Position numbers and translations under genes: made by a program
Source of the DNA: Niabella sp.
GTDB lineage: Bacteria; Bacteroidota; Bacteroidia; Chitinophagales; Chitinophagaceae
Direction: 5' to 3'
NCBI RefSeq assembly: GCF_030150205.1
Contig: NZ_JASLGT010000009.1
Location: 186,001 to 250,000 of the forward strand
Length of the DNA stretch: 64,000 bases
Shown: positions 18,107 through 26,926 of the stretch, piece after piece
How positions within the stretch are numbered: the stretch's first letter is position 1
Layout: every line of letters begins with the position of its first letter
Notes under the pieces: model-generated
Told to the model about the DNA's origin: nothing
The model's database searches: none
The model's input: only the letters and a program-made list of their open reading frames with translations

Positions 18107-19287
18107 TGAAAAAATCTGCAATTATATTATTAATTGGAATATGGATGGCCGGCACAGTTTGCGGCCAAACAACGGCCAATGACCTGGCCGCGCTTTCTAT
18201 GATGCAGGACGGTGTGATCTCAAAGCGCGTAAGCAGTCATGATACGGCCGGCGCCGGTAATGATTTTATACGCATCGGTGAAAAGGAAACAAGAACCATT
18301 TTTGATGTAAAGGGGGCCGGTATGATCAACCATATCTGGATCACGATGGCGCCGGGGCCGGAGGCTTTGAGCCGTAACGATGTAATCCTGAAAATGTATT
18401 GGGATGGCAATGCATCGCCTTCCGTGATGGCACCCATCGGGCCTTTCTTCGGACAGGGATGGAATGAATCGTATACCTATAGCGCGCTGCCCTTATCGGC
18501 CAGCCCGGTAAACGGCAAGGGAATGGTCTGTTATTTTTCGATGCCCTTTGCGAAGGGTGCCCGCATTGAGATCGAAAACCAGGCCGGAAAGGAGATCAGT
18601 CATTTTTACTACTATGTAGATTATGTGGAAATGGACCGGCTGCCTGCAAAGGCCGGGCGGTTTCATGCCTGGTACAATAAGCAGCTGACTGAAACCTCGA
18701 AAACCGAAGGTGAAAACGAATGGGCCATGTTTGGAAAGCCGGGAAATAACACAAGCGGTAAGGACAACTACCTGATCGCCGATATCAAAGGCAAAGGACA
18801 TTTTGTGGGTGTGAACTATTATGTACATGCACCCACACCCATGTGGTATGGGGAAGGCAATGACCGGATCGAGATCGATGGGGCAAAGGGCACAGTTCTT
18901 AAAGGCACGGGAACGGAAGACTACTTCAATACCGCCTGGTGCCCGAAATCCATTTATGAACATCCGTATTATGGTTATGCGCGGGTAAACAATGATATTG
19001 GCTGGCTGGGCCGCACACACCTGTACCGGTTCAATATCACCGATCCTTTCTATTTTAATACGGCCTTCCGTTTTTCGATCGAACACGGGCATAACAATGT
19101 ATTAACGCTCGATCTGGCCAGCGTGGCCTACTGGTATCAGCCCGAGGCCCACGCGGTTCCCGCCATTCCTTCAAAGGCGGCAAGACAGCCCATGCCGATG
19201 ATTGATATTGGCGACATTCACCGCTGGCGCAATGAATGGCGTAAAAGCAAAAACAATGATCCGAAGCTATGGGGGAATGAGCGGTAA
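18103..19287 (+). CDS. DUF2961 / GH172-family glycoside hydrolase (paralogue 2)
   Basis: A secreted protein of 394 residues (signal peptide to about residue 21). The GH172 core is clear: VKGAGMINHIWIT, MYWDGNASPSVMAPIGPFFG, MWYGEGNDRIEIDG and GTGTEDYFNTAW. E251 and E272 correspond to the two catalytic glutamates reported for the founding GH172 enzyme (E270 and E291), and the spacing of 21 is the same. Its ATG overlaps the preceding stop (ATGA). The next gene is a close tandem copy, sharing motifs along the whole length and the tail DIHRWRNEWRKSK, so the pair arose by duplication. Confidence 0.92.
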   Translation: MMKKSAIILLIGIWMAGTVCGQTTANDLAALSMMQDGVISKRVSSHDTAGAGNDFIRIGEKETRTIFDVKGAGMINHIWITMAPGPEALSRNDVILKMYWDGNASPSVMAPIGPFFGQGWNESYTYSALPLSASPVNGKGMVCYFSMPFAKGARIEIENQAGKEISHFYYYVDYVEMDRLPAKAGRFHAWYNKQLTETSKTEGENEWAMFGKPGNNTSGKDNYLIADIKGKGHFVGVNYYVHAPTPMWYGEGNDRIEIDGAKGTVLKGTGTEDYFNTAWCPKSIYEHPYYGYARVNNDIGWLGRTHLYRFNITDPFYFNTAFRFSIEHGHNNVLTLDLASVAYWYQPEAHAVPAIPSKAARQPMPMIDIGDIHRWRNEWRKSKNNDPKLWGNER

Positions 19288-19401
19288 TAGTTGGTTCGGA
19301 TCTACATTGTGCCACATGATTGGGACGCGTACTCCACGTCGCATCTGTCCCGCTTGTCACTGATAACAATCATCATCGCTCTAGTTGAATTAAAAGCATC
19401 C

Positions 19402-20565
19402 ATGAAAAAGAATTTTATTCTGCTATTACTGCTGGCAGGCACCCTGCAATTGGCTGGTCAGGACCTGATGGGGCTTACCAGCATAAAGCAGGGCATAAAA
19501 ACAAAACGGATCAGCAGTTACGACCCCTCCGGGGATAATCATGATAACCTGAAGGATATCAGGCCCGGTGAAAAACGTACGATCTTTAACGTTGCGGGAG
19601 CGGGGATCATCGATCATATCTGGATGACGCTTTCGCCGGAGCCCAATGTGCTCAGCCGGAATGATGTGATCCTCCGGATGTACTGGGATGGCAATACATA
19701 CCCGTCTGTGGAAGCGCCGGTTGGGCCTTTCTTCGGACAGGGATGGAATGATACCTACCTGTTTACATCCGCTGCACTGGCCGCTACACCTGCAAACGGA
19801 AACGGACTGGTAAGTTATTTTGCCATGCCTTTTGCAACGGGTGCGCGTATAGAAATTGAGAACCAGACCGGCGGCAATATCAATGCCCTGTATTTTTATA
19901 TCGATTACCAGGAAATGAAAGCCCTGCCCCCGCAGACCGGCCGGTTTCATGCCTGGTATAACAAGCAGCTGACGAGGCCGGTGGATAGCGTGGAAAATGA
20001 ACACTGGATGTTTGGTGGCAACCCGCCCAATAAAAATGGCAGGGAAAATTATATGATTGCGGATATCAAAGGCAAGGGCCATTTTGCAGGCGTTAACTAT
20101 TATGTGCAGGCACCCACGCCATACTGGTATGGTGAAGGGGATGATATGTGGTTTATAGACGGCGACACCCTGCCCACGCTGAATGGTACCGGCACCGAAG
20201 ATTATTTTAATACGTCCTGGGGTGCTCCCAAACAACCGTATGCAACACCTTATTTTGGTTACGCAAAAGTGAATGAGGATATCGGTTTCCTGGGCCGTAC
20301 CCATATTTACCGGTTCCATATTGCCGACCCGGTTTACTTCGACCGGTCGTTGCGGTTCTCTATTGAACATGGAAGTAATAATGTGTTGACGCTGGATCTG
20401 GCCAGTGTGGCTTATTGGTACCAGGATGTAGCCGCCCGGGTACCGCCCATACCGGATGCCTCCGCACGCCGGCCGATGCCGCTGATCGGCCCCACCGATA
20501 TCCATCGCTGGCGAAACGAATGGCGGAAGAGCAAGGGAAATGATACCCGCCTTTGGGGCAAATGA
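19402..20565 (+). CDS. DUF2961 / GH172-family glycoside hydrolase (paralogue 3, tandem copy of paralogue 2)
   Basis: 387 residues from ATG 19402, which starts a good signal peptide (MKKNFILLLLLAGTLQLAGQ); the frame is open 111 bases further upstream but without a signal-like start. Same architecture as paralogue 2: VAGAGIIDHIWMT, MYWDGNTYPSVEAPVGPFFG, YWYGEGDDMWFIDG, GTGTEDYFNTSW, with catalytic candidates E245 and E266, 21 apart. Differences from paralogue 2 cluster between residues 190 and 215 and around 275 (SWGAPKQPYATPYFG), so the two may differ in linkage or chain-length preference. A 114-base spacer separates the two genes. Confidence 0.92.
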   Translation: MKKNFILLLLLAGTLQLAGQDLMGLTSIKQGIKTKRISSYDPSGDNHDNLKDIRPGEKRTIFNVAGAGIIDHIWMTLSPEPNVLSRNDVILRMYWDGNTYPSVEAPVGPFFGQGWNDTYLFTSAALAATPANGNGLVSYFAMPFATGARIEIENQTGGNINALYFYIDYQEMKALPPQTGRFHAWYNKQLTRPVDSVENEHWMFGGNPPNKNGRENYMIADIKGKGHFAGVNYYVQAPTPYWYGEGDDMWFIDGDTLPTLNGTGTEDYFNTSWGAPKQPYATPYFGYAKVNEDIGFLGRTHIYRFHIADPVYFDRSLRFSIEHGSNNVLTLDLASVAYWYQDVAARVPPIPDASARRPMPLIGPTDIHRWRNEWRKSKGNDTRLWGK

Positions 20566-20611
20566 TGCTATTAATAATAACAAACCGATCAAAGCATTCA
20601 AAAGAATAATT

Positions 20612-21889
20612 ATGGCACGTTTTATCAAACAGGGCAAGGCTGTAACCGAATTGCAGCAGGAACATTCGAACGTAAAAGGAACCGTGGAAGCGATGATCCG
20701 GAGTATTGAATCTGGTGGGGATGAGGCCGTGCGTGCGTATGCGGAGCGGCTGGATCAATGGACACCGGCATCCTTCCGGCTTTCAGCTGATCAGATACAG
20801 GCTATCGTAGACCGCACTCCGCAGCAGGTAAAGGACGATATCCTTTTTGCGCAGCAGCAGATCCGTTTTTTTGCAATGCAGCAGCGGAACACGTTGCTGG
20901 ACCTGGAAGTGGAAACCCTTCCCGGAGTGTTTTTAGGGCATAAGAACATACCCGTAAACAGCGTGGGATGCTATATTCCGGGAGGCCGTTATCCGATGGT
21001 GGCTTCGGCACATATGAGCGTACTTACTGCTAAAGTAGCGGGTGTACAAAGAGTCATCGCCTGCACGCCACCCATACTGGGTAAGATACCGGAGGCAACG
21101 GTTTGTGCCATGCATTTTGCCGGTGCAGATGAAATTTATATATTGGGCGGGGTACAGGCACTTTGCGCAATGGCCATTGGTACCGGTTCCATTCCCGCAG
21201 TGGATATGATTGTAGGTCCTGGCAACGCCTATGTGGCAGAAGCCAAACGGCAGCTGTTCGGCAGGGTGGGAATCGATCTGCTGGCAGGTCCTACAGAAGT
21301 GCTGGTGATTGCCGATGAAACGGCAGATGCGGAGATGGTGGCCTGTGATCTTCTCGGACAGGCAGAGCATGGCCCCACTTCCCCGGCTACCCTGATCACC
21401 ACTTCTGAAACACTGGCCCGGGAAACCATGGCCGCAATAGAGGAGCAGCTGAAAACACTTTCCACCGCAGATTTGGCTGGAGCAGCATGGAAGAACTACG
21501 GCTCCATTATACTGGTGAATGATAAGGTAGAAGCCGTGATGGAGGCAGACAAACTGGCCTACGAGCATGTAGAGGTGCTTACGGCCGATCCTTCCTATTT
21601 CCTGGAACATATGACCAATTACGGTGCGTTATTCCTGGGGCCCGAAACCAATGTGGCGTATGGCGACAAGGTTATCGGTACCAATCATACCCTGCCTACC
21701 ATGAAGGCGGCACGGTATACCGGCGGCCTGTGGGTGGGGAAGTTCTTAAAAACCTGCACCTATCAGCGGTGCACCCCGGAGGCCAGCGCCAAAATAGGTA
21801 TGTATGCCGAACGTCTTTGTGAACTGGAAGGTTTTGCCGGGCATAAACGGCAGGCCAGCTTACGGGTAAAGCGCTATTCCCAAAAATAA
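20612..21889 (+). CDS. Histidinol-dehydrogenase-family NAD-dependent dehydrogenase (catabolic, HpsN-like)
   Basis: A cytoplasmic protein of 425 residues from ATG 20612. The fold and active site are those of HisD: Q250 and H253 (GQAEHGP), D352 (YGDKVIGTNHTLPT) and H411 (GFAGHKRQ) match the zinc ligands, and E318-H319 (AYEHVEV) match the catalytic base pair. No other his gene is present. The stretch GCYIPGGRYPMVASAHMSVL resembles the HisD-like sulfopropanediol dehydrogenase HpsN rather than biosynthetic HisD. These enzymes oxidise a primary alcohol next to a substituted carbon through the aldehyde to the acid. In this PUL it probably oxidises a sugar-derived alcohol; the substrate is unknown. 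Confidence 0.85.
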   Translation: MARFIKQGKAVTELQQEHSNVKGTVEAMIRSIESGGDEAVRAYAERLDQWTPASFRLSADQIQAIVDRTPQQVKDDILFAQQQIRFFAMQQRNTLLDLEVETLPGVFLGHKNIPVNSVGCYIPGGRYPMVASAHMSVLTAKVAGVQRVIACTPPILGKIPEATVCAMHFAGADEIYILGGVQALCAMAIGTGSIPAVDMIVGPGNAYVAEAKRQLFGRVGIDLLAGPTEVLVIADETADAEMVACDLLGQAEHGPTSPATLITTSETLARETMAAIEEQLKTLSTADLAGAAWKNYGSIILVNDKVEAVMEADKLAYEHVEVLTADPSYFLEHMTNYGALFLGPETNVAYGDKVIGTNHTLPTMKAARYTGGLWVGKFLKTCTYQRCTPEASAKIGMYAERLCELEGFAGHKRQASLRVKRYSQK

Positions 21890-21910
21890 TGGTGAATTAA
21901 ATAAAATTTC

Positions 21911-21958
21911 GCAACTTTGAATGGTTGCTTAAACGATAAAGTAAAGCGCTTTCCTTTA
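21911..21958 (+). promoter_or_regulatory. Possible internal promoter and palindrome before the DUF4091 gene
   Basis: CAACTTTG (21911-21918) resembles the -7 box TAnnTTTG, and the 10-base palindrome AAAGCGCTTT lies about 25 bases downstream. The 81-base gap is one of the longer spacers in the PUL. No convincing -33 element was found, so this is weak. Confidence 0.3.
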
Positions 21959-21970
21959 AACAGAAAAATC

Positions 21971-23665
21971 ATGAACAGACTTGCACAACGATTGCTGATT
22001 TTTTTTGCCGGTTGTTTGTTGAGTACCGCCGTTGCCGGAGCCCGTACATCAGACCCGTCTATGTGTGTATGGCTAACCACTTCACTGCAACGGGTATTTC
22101 CGCAATCACCCGCTCAAACCACCACCGAACTGGAGTTGCTGGCCGCACGGAACAGCCGGGTTTCATTCCAGGTTGCTTTCCGCAGCAACATGAAAGATCA
22201 AACGCATATATCCTGCAGTGTGGAGAACGCCGCAGCAGTACATCCGCAGGTGCGTTATGTAGGCCTGGTGCCGATGCCCCATTTTAATACCGATGTCAGC
22301 GCAGAGGAGCTGGATGGCAGGGGATACCTGCCCGGCTGGCTGCCCGATCCGCTTTACCCGGTATCCAAAACCGAAGCCAATCCGTTTGAAAGCCGTTCGT
22401 TCTGGATCACGCTTCAGGTTCCGGCTGCGCTGTCGCCCGGCATACACCGCTACAAAGTACGGATGCGCTGGCAGGAAGGGAAGGAAGAAAAAGATACGGC
22501 ATTAACGGTTAACCTATCCGTAAGCACATTAACCTTAAAACCCCGAAAAAATTTCTACGTCACCCACTGGTGGCGGGGTGAGGCCATTGCGCTTCAGTAC
22601 AAAACAAAAATGTTCGACGAACAGTGGTGGAAGCTCACGCGGGCCTGTATGAAAAACCTGATTGAACATGGCAATGACGTGGCATTTATCCAGAACTTCT
22701 TCGAGCTGCGGGCAGTGTTCAAAGAACCCTGTCAGATGCTGATCGTAAATGAACCAAGTCCCGGGAAATATGCATTCGACTGGTCGCGGATCAAACGCTT
22801 TGTAGATATGTGCCGGGAACTGGGGTATAAAAAATTCGAATGGGCACATCTCTGGCTGTACTGGGGCGTGCAGGACGCCATGCACGTATATAAAAAAGAA
22901 GGCGATGCATATAAGTTGTTATGGGCAGAAAATCTTTCGGGCACATCCGATACCTATATCAATTTTTTAAAACAATATTTGCCGGAACTGCACCGCTTCC
23001 TTATAAAGGAAAAGCTGCTGGAGGATTCGTATTTCCATCTCTCGGATGAACCCTGGTCCGAACACGTGGAAAATTATAAAAAAGCACGCGATATACTCCG
23101 CCGCCTGGCCCCCTGGATGAAGGTGATGGATGCGTTAAGCGATGTGCGGTATGGCCGGGAACACCTTACCGATATTCCGGTGCCCATCATCAGTTCGGAT
23201 GAAGCGTACCGGAAAGAGCACATTCCGCACTGGGTTTATTTCTGCACAGGACCGCGCAATAAATGGCTCAATCGCCTGTATGATACGCCCCTGCCTAAAA
23301 TACGGATGAGCGGATGGCTGTTTTATAAACTGAAAGCCCAGGGCTTCCTGCATTGGGGATATAATTTCTGGTATAAGCTGGATAAAGAGGAAGCGGGCGA
23401 CCCCTTTACCGAAGGTGCTGCCTATGCTTATCCGGGTATCGCGTCCGGTGATCCGTTTGCGGTATATCCCGGTCCGGATGGTCCGTATGACTCGGTCCGG
23501 TGGGAGGTCTTCTCAGAATCGTTGCAGGATTACGCTATTTTACAATCTGCGGGTATACAGCCGGAAGATGCCCTGCTGGCTCCCCTGCATACCTATGAGG
23601 ATTTTCCCAGGAGCGAGCAATGGATTCGTGAATCCCTGGAGAAAATTCTAACCAGCAAGCAATAA
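21971..23665 (+). CDS. DUF4091-domain secreted protein, putative glycoside hydrolase
   Basis: 564 residues from ATG 21971 (signal peptide LLIFFAGCLLSTAVAGA). An N-terminal beta-sandwich (about residues 25-190, AARNSRVSFQVAF) precedes a TIM-barrel-like domain with acidic/aromatic motifs (FEWAHLWLYWGVQDA, YFHLSDEPWSEHVENY, FLHWGYNFWY) and the DUF4091 signature GDPFAVYPGPDGPYDSVRWE near the C-terminus. DUF4091 proteins are common in glycan loci and structurally related to retaining glycosidases. The acidic residues in HLSDEP and the Glu in RWEVFSE are candidate catalytic residues by analogy only. The family function is unsettled. Confidence 0.82.
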   Translation: MNRLAQRLLIFFAGCLLSTAVAGARTSDPSMCVWLTTSLQRVFPQSPAQTTTELELLAARNSRVSFQVAFRSNMKDQTHISCSVENAAAVHPQVRYVGLVPMPHFNTDVSAEELDGRGYLPGWLPDPLYPVSKTEANPFESRSFWITLQVPAALSPGIHRYKVRMRWQEGKEEKDTALTVNLSVSTLTLKPRKNFYVTHWWRGEAIALQYKTKMFDEQWWKLTRACMKNLIEHGNDVAFIQNFFELRAVFKEPCQMLIVNEPSPGKYAFDWSRIKRFVDMCRELGYKKFEWAHLWLYWGVQDAMHVYKKEGDAYKLLWAENLSGTSDTYINFLKQYLPELHRFLIKEKLLEDSYFHLSDEPWSEHVENYKKARDILRRLAPWMKVMDALSDVRYGREHLTDIPVPIISSDEAYRKEHIPHWVYFCTGPRNKWLNRLYDTPLPKIRMSGWLFYKLKAQGFLHWGYNFWYKLDKEEAGDPFTEGAAYAYPGIASGDPFAVYPGPDGPYDSVRWEVFSESLQDYAILQSAGIQPEDALLAPLHTYEDFPRSEQWIRESLEKILTSKQ

Positions 23666-23694
23666 GAATCATATAAATCGTGGTTGAAAAAACA

Positions 23695-24657
23695 ATGGTA
23701 GTATATAAGAAAAAATGGATCATAGCGGTCCTTTTATTAGGCCTTCAATGGATGCAGGCGCAGGCCCAAAAGATAGAAGTACCGCAGATCGCAGGCGCAT
23801 GGGTGCATATCTTTGACCCGGCAGCTACCCGGGCAAAAGACAGCTCCTGGTATACCAATGATCATTGTTTTGTAAAAGCGGCCGATGGCTCCTGGCATGC
23901 GTTTGGCATCATACATCACTTGCCCATTGCGCCCTGGAAAGAAACCCGTTTCTTTCATATTACAGCGCGCTCACTGACGCAGGCACGCTGGGAAGATAAA
24001 GGCTATGCCATGACGGCGGAGCCCGGGGTGGAACGGGTATTGTGGGCACCGCATATTGTTAAAGAGAAAGGACGTTATCACCTGTTTTACAACACGGGTA
24101 ATATGCAGGAAAATGCACCCAACTATGCTTCCTGGGGGCAGCTGCGCCTGGCTACCGGTACGGATCTGTATCAATGGGAGCGGCACGCGCTGAACCCGCT
24201 GTTCAGTGATGCCGGCCATGCCCGGGATTCGTACATCATGAAACATAAAGGCGTTTATTATTATTACTATACCCGTACGTTCAGCGAAACCGATCTCCGG
24301 TCGGTAGTGGCCGTACGCACAGGAAAGGATCTGTATCACTGGAGCGGGCCGCAGATCGTACATACACAACCCTACCGGGTAGATTGGGGCGGAGATGCGG
24401 AAAGTCCCTTTGTGATAAAAAAAGGCGGGCTGTTCTATCTTTTTATCTGCCGGGCAATGACGGAGTATAACCGTACAGATATATACTGGTCTGCAGACCC
24501 GCTGCATTTTCCTAACGAAAATCTTGTGGGCACCTTACCCGTACATGCTGCGGAAGTGATCTATGATAAAAAGGAAGGCTGGTTTATTTCCAATACCGGC
24601 TGGGATAAAAAAGGCCTTTACCTGGCTCCGTTAAAATGGATATCAAAAGAAAAATAA
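23695..24657 (+). CDS. Five-bladed beta-propeller glycoside hydrolase (GH32/GH43-like)
   Basis: 320 residues from ATG 23695 (a GTG at 23680 is also possible); signal peptide KKWIIAVLLLGLQWMQAQAQ. The three acidic positions of the clan are visible: D56 (YTNDHCFVKAADGSWHAFG, like the WNDPNG base/nucleophile motif), D178 (ARDSYI, like RDP) and E236 (GGDAESPFV, the acid). Repeated blades include WAPHIVKEKGRYHLFY and DLYHWSGPQI. Activity on a beta- or alpha-furanoside (fructose or arabinose) is the usual function of this fold and fits the GH172 neighbours. The exact family (GH32, GH43 or an unassigned one) cannot be decided by eye. Confidence 0.8.
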   Translation: MVVYKKKWIIAVLLLGLQWMQAQAQKIEVPQIAGAWVHIFDPAATRAKDSSWYTNDHCFVKAADGSWHAFGIIHHLPIAPWKETRFFHITARSLTQARWEDKGYAMTAEPGVERVLWAPHIVKEKGRYHLFYNTGNMQENAPNYASWGQLRLATGTDLYQWERHALNPLFSDAGHARDSYIMKHKGVYYYYYTRTFSETDLRSVVAVRTGKDLYHWSGPQIVHTQPYRVDWGGDAESPFVIKKGGLFYLFICRAMTEYNRTDIYWSADPLHFPNENLVGTLPVHAAEVIYDKKEGWFISNTGWDKKGLYLAPLKWISKEK

Positions 24658-24658
24658 A

Positions 24659-26926
24659 ATGAACATAAGGGGTTTAAAACAATGGTTGTTTTTGGGGCTG
24701 ATGGTACCGCTGTGTGCAGCAGCACAGTCGCGGAAAAGTGTATTGTTGCCGGCACAGCCTTCCGGCTATGATGCCTATCAGCTGTGGAGCAGCCTGCCGC
24801 AGCAGCGGATAGGGGTAAGGGCCTATATGCGCAGTACCTATGACCGCGGCGGCGGTGGATACGATGCTTCCAATTTCCTGTTTATGAAAAAGGAAGATGA
24901 AAATGTAACGCTGGACGTAAAAGGGAACGGTACGCTATGGTTTTTCCGGGCTAATCACTGGCATGGCAGTCCCTGGCATTTTGTGGTAGATGGAACGGAC
25001 AATATTGTTAGGGAAACAGCGACCGCCGATCCGGTGGACGCCGTTAAAAAATACAAAACAACCGCCTACATACCGGCAACGGCGCTTCCGGAGCCCTTCG
25101 CATGGACCTGGGGTACCACCAAAGGTGCCAATCTTTCCTGGGTGCCGATGCGGTTCAATGATTCGCTGCAGATCGCATATTCCAGAACCTTCTATGGCAC
25201 GGGTTATTATATTTATCATCTTTATGCGGATAACGGATTGCTGGCGAACCGGATTGCTCCATGGAATCTGCAACAGGTACCGCCGGCAGATGCGGTTGCA
25301 TTTCTAAACCGGGCGGGTACCGATATTGCGCCGGCAACAATTCAGAAAGTACAGGGAACCGTTGCGCGCAACCAGCAGCAAGTGGTGCTCGCTACATTAA
25401 AAATCGGGCCGGCCACGCTTCGTGCGCTAAAGCTCACGCTGCCATTGGATCAGGCGGAACAACTGGAACGGGTACGGCTGAAAGTGCGCTGGGACGGGGC
25501 AAAGGAGCCCTCCATCGATGCACCGCTCTGCCTTTTTTTTGGAGCGGGCACGTTTTTCAACCGGGAAAAAAAAGAGTACCTCGTGAAGGGATTGCCCATA
25601 AACATACGGTACGATTATGCAAAAGGAACCGTGGAACTGGCCTGTTATTATCCCATGCCGTTCTTCCGTTCTGCACAGGTTGAACTTGCAGGGCTTCCTC
25701 CGGGAGCAGGCACGATAGCATATGAGCTGCGCTATGAAAAACAGGTGGCGGGAATGCCGGCACTCAGCAGTTATTTTCATGCCACCTATCGCGATTTTCC
25801 AAAGCCGGCACTTGGACAGGATATGGTTTGGCTGGATACTAAGGGCCTGGAAGGACAGCAGGAATGGTCGGGAAGTTTCCTGGGCAATTCCTTCATTTTT
25901 TCGCACAATGCCAATCTGAACACGCTGGAAGGCGATCCCCGGTTCTTTTTTGACGACAGTCAGACCCCGCAGGCCTATGGTACCGGCACCGAAGAATGGG
26001 CCGGCGGAGGCGATTACTGGGGCGGTGAGAACATGACGCTTCCGTTGGCAGGACATCCCTGCGGTGCCATCGAAAAGAAAAAAGCTGTGAATGAAAAAGA
26101 CCTGATCCAGTCGGCGTACCGGTTTCTCTGGGCCGACCTGATGCCCTTTGGAAAACGGGCCGTGATCCGCTTTGAGCACAATGAGAACGTTTCCCAGGAA
26201 CATTATGAATCCGTTTGCTACTGGTACGGGCTGCCATCGGCTTCGCTGGTGGAAACAGATCGGCTGGACGTTGGCAATGACCAGGACGAGCAGCAGCACC
26301 ATTATCATTCACCCCAGGCATCTGCGGTTCAAATCATCGAATCGAGATATGAATGGGGACCGGATGTGTATCCCGCTCATGCATGGGGATATGATCTTCC
26401 CAACCGCCCGGGGTATAAGGAATATATCGGGAAGGAGATCTATCCTGCCCAAAAGGAAGACGGACGTACTACTGAAGGTACTACTGAGTTTGACATCCGC
26501 TTGCGGAAGGATAACCAGGGTGTATTGTTGCGAAGGACATTGGATTATGGTTATCCGAATCAAACAGCCGAAGTGTATATTGCCGTGCCCTCCGGTAAAA
26601 AGAACATCGATGAAACCAGCTGGAAAAAGGCGGGGGTATGGTACCTGGCCGGTTCCAATGTGTCGATGACCTCCCGTCCGAAAGATGAGCTGGGCAAGCG
26701 GGTATATGAAGTGCGTACTTCCAACCGACGGCTGCGCGATGATGAATTCCTGGTTCCTGCGGCACTTACAAGGAACAGAACAACGGTACGCGTACGGATC
26801 AAAAACATCCCCAACCGGCAGGAGCTTTATCCCGGCCGTCCCTTTCCCCAGGCCAATAAATGGAGTGAGCTGCGGTACCAGGTTTTCTGCTATACCATTC
26901 CTTCATTTAAAGTTCCCGTAAAATGA
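24659..26926 (+). CDS. Long DUF2961 / GH172-family protein with extra beta domains (paralogue 4)
   Basis: A secreted protein of 755 residues, nearly twice the length of the other three. The signal peptide ends near AAAQ (residue 23). The split GH172 core includes VKGNGTLWFFRANHWHGSPW, RWDGAKEPSIDAPLCLFFG, then NTLEGDPRFFFDDSQ and GTGTEEWAGGGDYW, with E424 and E445 at the same 21-residue spacing. Residues 115-265 form an insertion within the first part of the domain, and residues 565-755 form an added C-terminal beta-sandwich (VLLRRTLDYGYPNQTAEVYI). Its start is 1 base after the preceding stop and its own stop overlaps the next ATG. Confidence 0.88.
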   Translation: MNIRGLKQWLFLGLMVPLCAAAQSRKSVLLPAQPSGYDAYQLWSSLPQQRIGVRAYMRSTYDRGGGGYDASNFLFMKKEDENVTLDVKGNGTLWFFRANHWHGSPWHFVVDGTDNIVRETATADPVDAVKKYKTTAYIPATALPEPFAWTWGTTKGANLSWVPMRFNDSLQIAYSRTFYGTGYYIYHLYADNGLLANRIAPWNLQQVPPADAVAFLNRAGTDIAPATIQKVQGTVARNQQQVVLATLKIGPATLRALKLTLPLDQAEQLERVRLKVRWDGAKEPSIDAPLCLFFGAGTFFNREKKEYLVKGLPINIRYDYAKGTVELACYYPMPFFRSAQVELAGLPPGAGTIAYELRYEKQVAGMPALSSYFHATYRDFPKPALGQDMVWLDTKGLEGQQEWSGSFLGNSFIFSHNANLNTLEGDPRFFFDDSQTPQAYGTGTEEWAGGGDYWGGENMTLPLAGHPCGAIEKKKAVNEKDLIQSAYRFLWADLMPFGKRAVIRFEHNENVSQEHYESVCYWYGLPSASLVETDRLDVGNDQDEQQHHYHSPQASAVQIIESRYEWGPDVYPAHAWGYDLPNRPGYKEYIGKEIYPAQKEDGRTTEGTTEFDIRLRKDNQGVLLRRTLDYGYPNQTAEVYIAVPSGKKNIDETSWKKAGVWYLAGSNVSMTSRPKDELGKRVYEVRTSNRRLRDDEFLVPAALTRNRTTVRVRIKNIPNRQELYPGRPFPQANKWSELRYQVFCYTIPSFKVPVK

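Noticed and set aside
19426..20637. A 403-codon open frame on the minus strand opposite GH172 paralogue 3
   Set aside because: It lies wholly opposite a gene with strong family motifs and reads as low-complexity His/Ile-rich protein; a consequence of codon bias.
25427..26308. A 293-codon minus-strand frame opposite GH172 paralogue 4
   Set aside because: Antisense shadow of a well-supported gene, with no recognisable domain.
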